Origin: Candidatus Faecousia faecipullorum
Lineage (GTDB): Bacteria > Bacillota > Clostridia > Oscillospirales > Oscillospiraceae
Direction of reading: 5' to 3'
NCBI GenBank assembly: GCA_018710805.1
Contig: DVJG01000010.1
Coordinates: 1-26,131 of the forward strand
Length of the DNA stretch: 26,131 nucleotides
Made by a program: the position numbers and the translations under genes. Below are positions 19,883 to 26,131 of the stretch, one piece after another. The first letter of the stretch is position 1; each line of letters starts with the position of its first letter. Below the pieces are notes generated by a model. That model made no database searches and was not told the DNA's origin. It saw only the letters and a program-made list of their open reading frames with translations.

Positions 19883-22159
19883 TTACAGATCCAGGTAGGA
19901 GTCGGAGTAGAGGACGTGGTTCTTGAAGATGTCGCAGGACTTGATGGTCTCCATGAGCCGCAGGTCGTTGGGGTTGACGATGGCGGAGGTCAGACCCTGC
20001 ATCATAGCCATGGCCACCAGAGCGGAGTCCATGATGGGACGCACAGCCTTGGGAGCGCCGTTGGAGTTGTTGGACAGACCACCGGTGGACTTCAGACCCT
20101 CGTTGGAGAACAGCTTGATGGCTTCCAGAACTTCCATCTGCTTATCCTGCATACCCTTGACAACCAGGAACAGGGGGTCGAACCACAGGTCGGTAGCCTC
20201 CATGCCCAGGCTCATGCCGCGCTCGAGCATGTTGTGGCAGTGCTTCATGCGCTCTTCGTTGTCCTTGGCAATGCCGTCGGCGGAGCACAGGGCGATACAG
20301 ATGGCATCGTTGGCAGCAGCCAGGTCGATGTTGGAGATACGGGAGCCGGCGTCGGCGGAGTTCACGATGGGCTTGCCGTTGGTCCGGTTGTAGACTTTGA
20401 TACCGGCCTCGATGGCCTTCTTGTTGGCGGTATCCAGAGCCAGAGGCACGTTGTTGAAGTTCTCCTGCAGGAGCTTGACAGCCCACATCATGCGCTCGGG
20501 ACCATCCTTTTCGGCAGGTCCGATGTTGACGTCCAGATAGGTGGCGCCGGCCTTGATCTGCTCAGCGGCACGCTTCAGGATGGGCTCGGGGTCACGCTCG
20601 TCCATGGCCTTGCGGATAACGGGAGCGATGCAGTGGATACGCTCGCCGATGGTGACGAAGGTCTGGGAATCGGGGTTGTGGCCCTTGTAGCTGACGCCCA
20701 TGTCCACAACCTTGATTTCGGGAACCTTGGTAGCCAGCAGCTCGTCGAAGGACAGCTCCTTGACCTCTTCCACGGGGTTGGCAGCGGCCTTGGCGGCGGC
20801 TTCGGCGGCAGCGGCCTTGGCAGCGGCTTCGTACTCCTTGTCCTTCATGTACTTGGGCAGCTGGACGGCCTCGGTGGGTCCTACGACCACGTTCCAGCCG
20901 GGGAGCTTCTCGGAGATTTCACCCTTCATAACGGCGACCTTGCCGGGGATGATCAGGGTGCGGTTCTTGATCTTGTTCTCAATATCCAGGTCCTGGAAGG
21001 TCTTCTTCACAGTGGAGGAGGAGAACTTGCCGGCAGCCCAGGCGGTCAGCACGGACATACCGGAGGCGTCGGTGATGATCAGGTTCACGGGCTGGTTGGA
21101 GCGCTCCAGTTCGCCGGAGACCAGGAAGTAGGTCAGAGCGAAGTCCACGGTCAGGGCACAGGGGCTGTTCTCGTCGGCGCCGTTGAGGGGGTAGATCTTG
21201 GACTCCACCTTCATGGGCTTCTGAGGATCGGTGAAGATGTTCTGACGCAGGCCGTACAGAGGCAGTGCCTGGGCATAGGTCATGCTCTCCATGACGATGA
21301 TGGAGCCGTACTTCTCGGTGAACATGGTGGCGTAGGCGGTCTGCAGGCGGTCATCGCCGGAGGCCAGCTTGGTCAGGTTCACGATGGAGGGGTAGCCGAA
21401 GGAACGATCGCCGTCCTTCAGAGCGGTGCGGCGGACCAGAACGGCGTTGGCCAGAGTTTCCTTGGCGGTCTTGCCGGTGACGTCCAGCACCAGGTTCTTG
21501 TTGCCTGCGGCTTCCAGCTTCTTGACGGTGTCGTACAGGTCGCTGAGGTTCTCAGCCCAGACGCCCAGCACAGCGCCGGTGTCCTTGGCGATGGCGTTCA
21601 TGGCCTCCCAGGTGTCGGGAGTAGCGCCGTCCAGGATCACGGTCTTGCCCACAGCGGCAATGGCGGCCTTGGCGCACTCAGCGTCCCAGCACTCCAGGAT
21701 CACGTCACGGCCGGTAGCGGCGGCCTTCTGGGCCAGGGCGGCATAGACGGCGGGATCGGACTGGGTGTTGGAAACGAAGACAGACTCAACATACATACGC
21801 TCGCCGATACGCTCGTAGTCCACCTTCTGCATCTCGGAGAGCTTGCGGTCCACTTCCTCGGCGGACATGGCGGTGGAGACGGAAACCGCAAAGAGGTTCT
21901 TGTTGACCAGGGTCTTCTCGTGACGGTACAGCACGGTTTCGCCGCCCAGCTTGTGCTCGCCGAAGGCGATGGTCTTCATGGGAGGCGCAGTCTGCTCGTT
22001 GAGCATAGCCTTGGCATCGTCGGAGAAGTAGGGGCACTTGTCAATGGAAACAGCGCCCTGGGCCACCTTCATGCAGAAAGCCATACAGGTGGGGCTGCCG
22101 CACTCCTTACAGTTCTTCTTGGGAGACAGCTTAAAAATATCCAGACCTTTTAAAGCCAT
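19883..22159 (-). CDS. acsC-acsE: Natural fusion: corrinoid iron-sulfur protein large subunit (AcsC) + methyl-THF:corrinoid methyltransferase (AcsE)
   Basis: This 758-residue protein joins two Wood-Ljungdahl enzymes. Residues 1 to about 440 are AcsC: a [4Fe-4S] motif (C17, C20, C25, C42; KNCKECGSPTC), a TIM-barrel region and a cobamide-binding part ending IPGKVAVMKG and WNVVVGPTEA. Residues about 500-758 are AcsE, a pterin-binding methyltransferase starting VTIGERIHC. They include the residues matching Moorella AcsE D75, N96, D160 and N199, here D576, N600, D661 and N697, in LALDTANKKAIEAG, IVNSADAG, WFDPL and GLSNNSN. A linker rich in EAAAK units (444-460) and a 40-residue segment connect the parts. 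AcsE passes the methyl group of methyl-THF to the cobamide of AcsC; fusion would tether donor enzyme and acceptor 1:1. One open frame spans the whole gene, with no sign of a stop at the junction. AAGGAGG lies 9 bases before the ATG, and the acsD stop is 18 bases upstream. Confidence 0.95.
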   Translation of the reverse strand: MALKGLDIFKLSPKKNCKECGSPTCMAFCMKVAQGAVSIDKCPYFSDDAKAMLNEQTAPPMKTIAFGEHKLGGETVLYRHEKTLVNKNLFAVSVSTAMSAEEVDRKLSEMQKVDYERIGERMYVESVFVSNTQSDPAVYAALAQKAAATGRDVILECWDAECAKAAIAAVGKTVILDGATPDTWEAMNAIAKDTGAVLGVWAENLSDLYDTVKKLEAAGNKNLVLDVTGKTAKETLANAVLVRRTALKDGDRSFGYPSIVNLTKLASGDDRLQTAYATMFTEKYGSIIVMESMTYAQALPLYGLRQNIFTDPQKPMKVESKIYPLNGADENSPCALTVDFALTYFLVSGELERSNQPVNLIITDASGMSVLTAWAAGKFSSSTVKKTFQDLDIENKIKNRTLIIPGKVAVMKGEISEKLPGWNVVVGPTEAVQLPKYMKDKEYEAAAKAAAAEAAAKAAANPVEEVKELSFDELLATKVPEIKVVDMGVSYKGHNPDSQTFVTIGERIHCIAPVIRKAMDERDPEPILKRAAEQIKAGATYLDVNIGPAEKDGPERMMWAVKLLQENFNNVPLALDTANKKAIEAGIKVYNRTNGKPIVNSADAGSRISNIDLAAANDAICIALCSADGIAKDNEERMKHCHNMLERGMSLGMEATDLWFDPLFLVVKGMQDKQMEVLEAIKLFSNEGLKSTGGLSNNSNGAPKAVRPIMDSALVAMAMMQGLTSAIVNPNDLRLMETIKSCDIFKNHVLYSDSYLDL

Positions 22160-22177
22160 TGTATGTATCCTCCTTAC

Positions 22178-23119
22178 TTACATGAGTTCAGAAATGAACT
22201 TCTTGACGGTGGCAACGGCTGCGGGATGCCGCATGATGACGGCGTCGGCGCCGCCCACCAGGTTTGCGGCAGCGGTGGAGACTTCCATCTCGATTGCGCG
22301 CTCTTCGCGGCTGCCCCAAGCGGGTTCATCTTCTTCGGTGGCGGAGGATTCCTTCACGGTCCAGGTGTCGGTGGACACGGGAGCCATGATGGGCATCTGC
22401 AGGTCGGCATCGGACTGCTGAAGCGCGGCCAGACGGACACGGTCCAGGGTGGAGGCCACGTACTCGAAGCCATAGCCCACGGCGGCGGTGCCGATATTCA
22501 TGACGATGTTCTCGGGGTTGATGGAGAGGCCCTTGAGCATGATGTTCAGCTGCTTGGCCAGGTTAATGTCGTCGGCGGTCTCAGCGCCAACCTTCTGGCC
22601 GTAAGCCAGAGCCACGGAAGCACCGACGGTCTTGTAGTCCTCGCTGCGGGCGGAGAGCACCAGAATGTTCTTGCCCTGGAGAGCTTCGGCGATCTTGCTG
22701 AACAGCTCGCCGTCCTTCTCAATGTTCTTGCAGCCCATGACCACGATGGGCATGGAGGTAGCCTCGGCAACGGCCTTGGCGTCGGCTACGCAGTCGGCCA
22801 CGGAGCGGTTGGCGCCGTTGGGGTCAGCGGACTCAAAGTGCAGGCACAGGAAATCGGCGCCGGGCATGGTTTCCGCCTTCTTGGCGTAGTCGGCCATGGT
22901 GGTGCAGCCTGCGTAGAATTCCCGCAGAGCGGGAGCGTCCCATTCGTTTGCGGCATCGGAGATTTCCACACCGATCTTGGGTGCATTCTCGATGGGCGCA
23001 TCGAAGGTGTAGAACGGCATCACGTTCTGGCCGCCGATGACAGTTGCCTTGTCACCAGTGCCCAGGGTCACGGCATTGATCTTGCCGCTGAAAGGAGCCG
23101 TCTTGGGAGTGAAAGCCAT
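22178..23119 (-). CDS. acsD: Corrinoid iron-sulfur protein small subunit (AcsD/CdhD)
   Basis: The 313-residue protein is the partner of AcsC in the corrinoid iron-sulfur protein. It shows the TIM-barrel pattern of AcsD: TVIGGQNVMPFYTFDAP, KIGVEISD, GADFLCLHFESADPN, PIVVMGCKNIEKDGE and NIVMNIGTAAVGYGFEY. The C-terminal half continues to VGGADAVIMRHPAAV. AcsD helps hold the cobamide of AcsC between the two barrels and contacts RACo and the methyltransferase. It lies directly upstream of the AcsC-AcsE fusion (18-base gap), which fits equal amounts of the two subunits. The start follows AAGGGGG by 10 bases. The length is usual for the family. Confidence 0.96.
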   Translation of the reverse strand: MAFTPKTAPFSGKINAVTLGTGDKATVIGGQNVMPFYTFDAPIENAPKIGVEISDAANEWDAPALREFYAGCTTMADYAKKAETMPGADFLCLHFESADPNGANRSVADCVADAKAVAEATSMPIVVMGCKNIEKDGELFSKIAEALQGKNILVLSARSEDYKTVGASVALAYGQKVGAETADDINLAKQLNIMLKGLSINPENIVMNIGTAAVGYGFEYVASTLDRVRLAALQQSDADLQMPIMAPVSTDTWTVKESSATEEDEPAWGSREERAIEMEVSTAAANLVGGADAVIMRHPAAVATVKKFISELM

Positions 23120-23160
23120 AATGATTGTTCCCCCTTGAGAAAATTGATGAATAGTTTTTT

Positions 23161-23198
23161 GTAAACTGCCGTAAGCGATGCTTTTTGGCAGGTTTTAC
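23161..23198 (-). other. Stem-loop between cooC and acsD
   Basis: GTAAACTGCC (23161-23170) pairs with GGCAG and TTTAC (23187-23198) with a 2-base bulge and a 16-base loop. It occupies most of the 84-base gap. There is no U-tract on the minus strand. It could separate the expression of the nickel chaperone from the abundant corrinoid protein. Confidence 0.5.
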
Positions 23199-23203
23199 CT
23201 TGC

Positions 23204-23974
23204 TTAGAGGCCGATATTGCCCATGATCTGCTTAAGAGCGGACTTCATGGGGTCCGTATCGGGAAGTTTTGCCGTGGGCTCGCCGTTGCAGTCGCAGCGG
23301 TACACCGCCTCGTCGTGAGGAAGGACTCCAAAGAGCGTAAGGCCGTGCTTTTCAATCTCACTTTTGATGCCGCTGTCCAGCTCGCCGTTGGGCGCGCGGT
23401 TCACAATGAGCCCCATTTTGCCGGGATTCAGGCCCATCTCCTCCACCATTTCGGCGATCCGCGCCACGGCCTGGATGCCCCGGCGGGAACAGTCGGAAAT
23501 GAGAAGCATGGTGTCCACATGGGGAAGAGTTCCCCGGGCCACGTGCTCGAGTCCGGCCTCATTGTCCATGACGATGTAGGAATAATTCTTTGCGTACTTG
23601 TCCACCTGGGTCTTCAAAACCCCGTTGACGTAGCAGTAGCAACCCTTGCCCTGGGTCCGACCCATGACCAGCATATCGAAGTCGTCGTCCTCGATAAGGG
23701 CGGAATTGAACTTGAATTCCGCATATTCGGCCTTGGTCATGCCTTTGGGAATGGTGCCTTTCAGCTCAGCCTGGGCCATTTCCTCCCGGATCTGCCCCAG
23801 AGAGGTCTCCACCTCCACACCCAGAACTTCGTTCAGGTTGGAGTTGGCGTCGGCGTCCACCACCAGAACGGGGCCATCCTTCTTTTTGCACAGATAGTCG
23901 ATGATCATGCCGCAGGTAGTGGTTTTACCCACGCCGCCTTTTCCGGCCACGGCAATGGTATGAGGTGCTGCCAT
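23204..23974 (-). CDS. cooC: CooC/AcsF-type nickel-insertion ATPase
   Basis: The 256-residue protein is a MinD/CooC P-loop ATPase with the deviant Walker A motif GKGGVGKTT (11-19), VVDADANSNL, and the CooC-specific CYC pair C112 and C114 (GCYCYVNG), which binds Ni at a dimer interface. Later motifs are MDNEAGLEHVARG, a switch-like block, and IVNRAP. CooC proteins mature the nickel clusters of CO dehydrogenase (C-cluster) and possibly of acetyl-CoA synthase (AcsF). The two cysteines fall at the same residue numbers as in the characterised CooC1. Gene order between metF and acsD supports a role in this operon even though no CODH gene is seen. AAGGAG lies 11 bases before the ATG. Confidence 0.93.
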   Translation of the reverse strand: MAAPHTIAVAGKGGVGKTTTCGMIIDYLCKKKDGPVLVVDADANSNLNEVLGVEVETSLGQIREEMAQAELKGTIPKGMTKAEYAEFKFNSALIEDDDFDMLVMGRTQGKGCYCYVNGVLKTQVDKYAKNYSYIVMDNEAGLEHVARGTLPHVDTMLLISDCSRRGIQAVARIAEMVEEMGLNPGKMGLIVNRAPNGELDSGIKSEIEKHGLTLFGVLPHDEAVYRCDCNGEPTAKLPDTDPMKSALKQIMGNIGL

Positions 23975-24003
23975 AAATTTCGGTTCTCCTTATGCTGGGA
24001 TAG

Positions 24004-24060
24004 CTGCCATTTGCACACCTTGGGGAAATGGCAGTCCGCCCGGGCGGTTTCCCGCCCGGG
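24004..24060 (-). other. Two adjacent stem-loops between metF and cooC
   Basis: The first stem CTGCCATTT / AAATGGCAG (24004-24012 and 24026-24034) has a 13-base loop. The second CCCGGGCGG / CCGCCCGGG (24039-24047 and 24052-24060) has loop TTTC. Neither is followed by a U-tract on the minus strand. Paired stems of this kind may act as RNase barriers in the operon mRNA. Confidence 0.6.
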
Positions 24061-24071
24061 TCAGAAGGTTA

Positions 24072-24995
24072 TTACACGTTGTCGATGAGGCCGGCTTCCT
24101 TGGCGATGTAGGCCACATCCTCGTACTTGTTCAGTGCGTACAGATGGATGCCGTTGATGCCGCAGGCGCGGTACTCGTCGATCTGGTTGATGGTATACTC
24201 GATACCGGCGGCCTTGAAGGAGGCCTTCTTGCCCTCGACGTCTGCGTCGAAGGGGTCCTTCACGAAGGGGTTGGGGAAGATCCAGTTCTTGGAGATGATC
24301 TCACACAGGGCGCGGGGCATGACGCAGCCGTTGCGGGACAGGGCCATGTTGATGGTAGCGGCCTGGTCCAGGATGGGCATGATACCCACATCCACGGGCA
24401 TCCAGATGCCTGCGGCGCGGATGGCGTCCAGCCAGTAACGGAACTGGTCCATATCCCAGCACAGCTGGGTCATGATGTAGTCGGCGCCGTTATCCTGCTT
24501 CTGCTTCAGGAAGGCAATGTCTGCTTCCAGGGAGCGGCAGGCAATGTGGCCCTCGGGAGAGCCGGCCACGGCGATGGTGAACTTGTCACCGAACTCCTGA
24601 CGGACGAACTTGACGAGCTCCGTGGCGTAGTGCAGGTCGCCGCCGGTGCCAGTCCAGCCGAAGGGCAGGTCGCCGCGCAGAGCCAGCATGTGGTTGATGC
24701 CATGGTCCAGGTAATTCTGGAGCTGCTCACGGATGCCTTCCTTGGTGTTGCCGATGCAGGTGAAGTGGGTAACGCCGATGGTCTTCTGCTTGATCTTGTC
24801 CAGAACCTCCACGTTTTTGCCCACGTTGGTGCCGCCTGCGCCGTAGGTGCAGGAGATGTAGTCGGGCTTCAGAGAGCACAGCTGATCGATGACGCCGCCC
24901 TCACCGCAGAGTTTTTCCATGCCCACGTCGGTCTTGGGAGGGAACACCTCGAAAGAGAACGCGGAACGCTTGTCCAGGATATCCATAACAGACAT
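24072..24995 (-). CDS. metF: Methylenetetrahydrofolate reductase
   Basis: The 307-residue flavoprotein has the MTHFR TIM-barrel pattern: FSFEVFPPKTD (about 13-23, with the active-site Glu), CTYGAGGTN, HFTCIGNT, LALRGDLP, FTIAVAGSPEGH, a DADYIMTQ-like motif (GADYIMTQLCWD), and GINGIHLYALNK near the end. It reduces methylene-THF to methyl-THF, the substrate of the AcsE half of the fusion, so its position at the head of the operon makes sense. No adjacent metV gene is seen, although many acetogens pair MetF with MetV. The start ATG 24995 has AGGAGG 8 bases upstream; a second ATG at 24986 is less well placed. Confidence 0.95.
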   Translation of the reverse strand: MSVMDILDKRSAFSFEVFPPKTDVGMEKLCGEGGVIDQLCSLKPDYISCTYGAGGTNVGKNVEVLDKIKQKTIGVTHFTCIGNTKEGIREQLQNYLDHGINHMLALRGDLPFGWTGTGGDLHYATELVKFVRQEFGDKFTIAVAGSPEGHIACRSLEADIAFLKQKQDNGADYIMTQLCWDMDQFRYWLDAIRAAGIWMPVDVGIMPILDQAATINMALSRNGCVMPRALCEIISKNWIFPNPFVKDPFDADVEGKKASFKAAGIEYTINQIDEYRACGINGIHLYALNKYEDVAYIAKEAGLIDNV

Positions 24996-25065
24996 TTTTT
25001 TGACCTCCTAATATATTGCTTTTTTAGGATTGCTTTTTGCCGTATGGGCGCAGTTGTCCCATATC

Positions 25066-25105
25066 GATACAAGCATATCGTATCACAAGTGGCGCACAAA
25101 TTCAA
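25066..25105 (-). promoter_or_regulatory. Promoter of the metF-acs operon
   Basis: On the minus strand TTGAAT (complement of 25100-25105) and TACGAT (complement of 25077-25082) are 17 bases apart. An inverted repeat GATAC-N9-GTATC (25066-25084) overlaps the -10 and the start point, a likely regulator site. The leader of about 75 bases is too short for a cobalamin or THF riboswitch. Confidence 0.65.
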
Positions 25106-25159
25106 CCCACAATTCGCGGGAATTTTCGAAAAATCCAAAAATGCCTGGACACATTTTCC

Positions 25160-25387
25160 TCAGACGGGAGTGAACACGTATTTTTCCATAAGACCGTCCA
25201 CGGTGGCGTGGATGGTCACGGCTCCGTTTTGGCCTTCTTCCACGCTCAGCTCCACCTGCTTTCCCCTGAGTCGCTGGCGAAGATAGCTGACAGGGTCCTG
25301 ACATTCCACCTCTTCAAAGAAAATGTCCCGCATCTGATTGTTGGGGCAGAGATTCTTGATCTCGTGGACAAGTTCATATTCTGCCAT
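25160..25387 (-). CDS. Small hypothetical protein (75 residues)
   Basis: The product is MAEYELVHEIKNLC... with an acidic N-terminal half (FFEEVECQDP), a basic YLRQRLRGKQVE segment and a C-terminal HATVDGLMEKYVFTPV. It has no signal peptide, membrane segment or metal motif, and I do not recognise a family. It begins 11 bases after the HAD phosphatase stop with AAGGAGG before the ATG, so the pair is likely one operon. The frame is credible because the site is strong and the spacing tight. It is not clearly linked to the acs genes, which start from their own promoter downstream. Confidence 0.75.
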   Translation of the reverse strand: MAEYELVHEIKNLCPNNQMRDIFFEEVECQDPVSYLRQRLRGKQVELSVEEGQNGAVTIHATVDGLMEKYVFTPV

Positions 25388-25398
25388 AGTTTGCCTCC

Positions 25399-26082
25399 TT
25401 ACAATGTATCCAGCAGCGCTTCCAGCTGGGTAATGCTTTCGATTTCATAGTCGGGCTGGATGTCCGTGGCTTTTTTGTGGCTGGGATTGACCCAGACTGT
25501 GGCGATTCCCGCGTTTTTGCCGCCCAGGATGTCCGAGGTCAGGCTGTCGCCTGCCATAATGGCCTTTTTGGGGTCAAAACCGGGGATTTTTGCAAAACAG
25601 GCCTCAAAATATTCCTTGGCGGGCTTGTTGAAGCCAATTTCCTGGGAAATAAAGATACCGTCGAAATGGCGGTATAGATTTGCGCTTTTCAGGCGGCTGT
25701 GCTGAACGGAGGCGGTGCCGTTGCTGGCAAGATAGAGCTTGTATTTTTTGTGAAGTTCTGTCACGGCCTCTTCCGCGCCGGGGAGGAAATAGTGGCCGAT
25801 TCCCAGGTTGTGTTCATAGTCTCTGGCACAGGCAACAGGGTCTACCTGGCGGCCCAGCTCCCGGAAGAGCACGGCGAATCGGTTCGTCAGAACCTCTTCT
25901 CTTGTCAGTTCTCCTCGTTCCAGCATTTCCCAGTGGGCCTTGTTAATCAGGTGGTAACGGTTCAGGACATCCTCCCCAGGCTCCACGCCGAAATCCCGGA
26001 TGGTCTTACTGAGCGCAATGCGCTCGGCCTTGTGAAAGTCCAGAATGGTGTCGTCTAAATCCAGCATCACACATTCAATCAT
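25399..26082 (-). CDS. yjjG: HAD-superfamily hydrolase, YjjG-type (noncanonical pyrimidine nucleotidase family)
   Basis: The 227-residue protein begins with the HAD motif DLDDTILDF (8-16). It continues with a helical cap containing INKAHWEMLERGELTREEV, motif II LASNGT, and motifs III and IV NKPAKEYF and GDSLTSDILGGKNAGI. This matches the YjjG family of nucleotidases, which dephosphorylate noncanonical pyrimidine nucleotides. A broader phosphatase role is possible. AAAGGAG lies 6 bases before ATG 26082. The gene is complete and its promoter probably lies beyond the right edge of the window. Confidence 0.9.
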   Translation of the reverse strand: MIECVMLDLDDTILDFHKAERIALSKTIRDFGVEPGEDVLNRYHLINKAHWEMLERGELTREEVLTNRFAVLFRELGRQVDPVACARDYEHNLGIGHYFLPGAEEAVTELHKKYKLYLASNGTASVQHSRLKSANLYRHFDGIFISQEIGFNKPAKEYFEACFAKIPGFDPKKAIMAGDSLTSDILGGKNAGIATVWVNPSHKKATDIQPDYEIESITQLEALLDTL

Positions 26083-26131
26083 GGTTATCTCCTTTTGTCT
26101 TTGCTTTTGGCTTGCGAAGCTTCAATTCCAC

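Noticed and set aside
17184..22153. Two long plus-strand open frames (about 860 and 790 residues) opposite acsB and acsC-acsE
   Set aside because: They are rich in Gly, His, Val and Asp as typical antisense shadows, lack ribosome binding sites, and the minus-strand products match known enzymes along their whole length.
24996..25076. Possible cobalamin or THF riboswitch upstream of metF
   Set aside because: The predicted leader is only about 75 bases and no B12-box-like conserved core or terminator/antiterminator pair was seen.

Overview
The window looks like a chromosomal segment of a strictly anaerobic, GC-rich member of the Clostridia, probably an Oscillospiraceae/Oscillospirales-type gut bacterium. 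I infer this from the family signatures: Firmicutes-type rpmH-rnpA-yidD-yidC-jag, a BmrC/BmrD-like exporter pair, strong AGGAGG ribosome binding sites, TTGACA/TATAAT-type promoters, and carbonyl-branch genes of the Wood-Ljungdahl pathway. The species cannot be named from the sequence alone. All genes after about 2.7 kb are on the minus strand; only the first two are on the plus strand.

Layout. (1) 1-2694, plus strand: a promoter with a palindrome near its start point drives an acyl-CoA/AMP ligase that overlaps a lipoyl-less E2-type acyltransferase homologue in which the usual catalytic His is Glu. (2) 2752-5737, minus strand: rpmH, rnpA, yidD, yidC and jag, a ribosome, RNase P and membrane-insertion cluster, ended by a strong terminator. 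dnaA and mnmE, the usual neighbours near oriC, are absent. (3) 5876-8871: a CapA-like lipoprotein and the ribosome-associated GTPase TypA/BipA. (4) 9073-12730: a heterodimeric ABC exporter of BmrC/BmrD type with its own promoter; the first subunit starts at GTG. (5) 12950-15883: a Co(II)-corrinoid reductive activator (RACo/AcsV) with a VOC protein and a DUF3786 protein. (6) 15978-16883: a patatin-like lipase homologue with its own promoter. (7) 17154-24995: a probable Wood-Ljungdahl operon, transcribed metF, cooC, acsD, acsC-acsE fusion, a small membrane PH-like protein, acsB, then a terminator. (8) 25160-26082: a 75-residue protein and a YjjG-type HAD phosphatase.

How the genes work together. 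MetF makes methyl-THF. The AcsE part of the fusion moves the methyl group to the cobamide of the corrinoid iron-sulfur protein (AcsC part plus AcsD). AcsV re-reduces that cobamide when it is accidentally oxidised. AcsB joins the methyl group, CO and CoA into acetyl-CoA. CooC is the nickel-insertion ATPase. The CO dehydrogenase subunit (acsA/cooS), a recognisable metV, and the formate-to-methylene-THF genes are not in the window.

The most striking observation is that the corrinoid protein large subunit and its methyltransferase form one uninterrupted 758-residue polypeptide, joined by an alanine-rich helical linker with two EAAAK motifs. In the textbook acetogen arrangement these are two separate proteins. 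Other points worth a second look are extra cysteines beside the A-cluster ligands of AcsB, stem-loops at four of the five junctions inside the acs operon, the His-to-Glu acyltransferase, and the Gln in the YidC groove. No gap between genes exceeds 300 bases. I saw no tRNA, rRNA, CRISPR array, insertion sequence or prophage.
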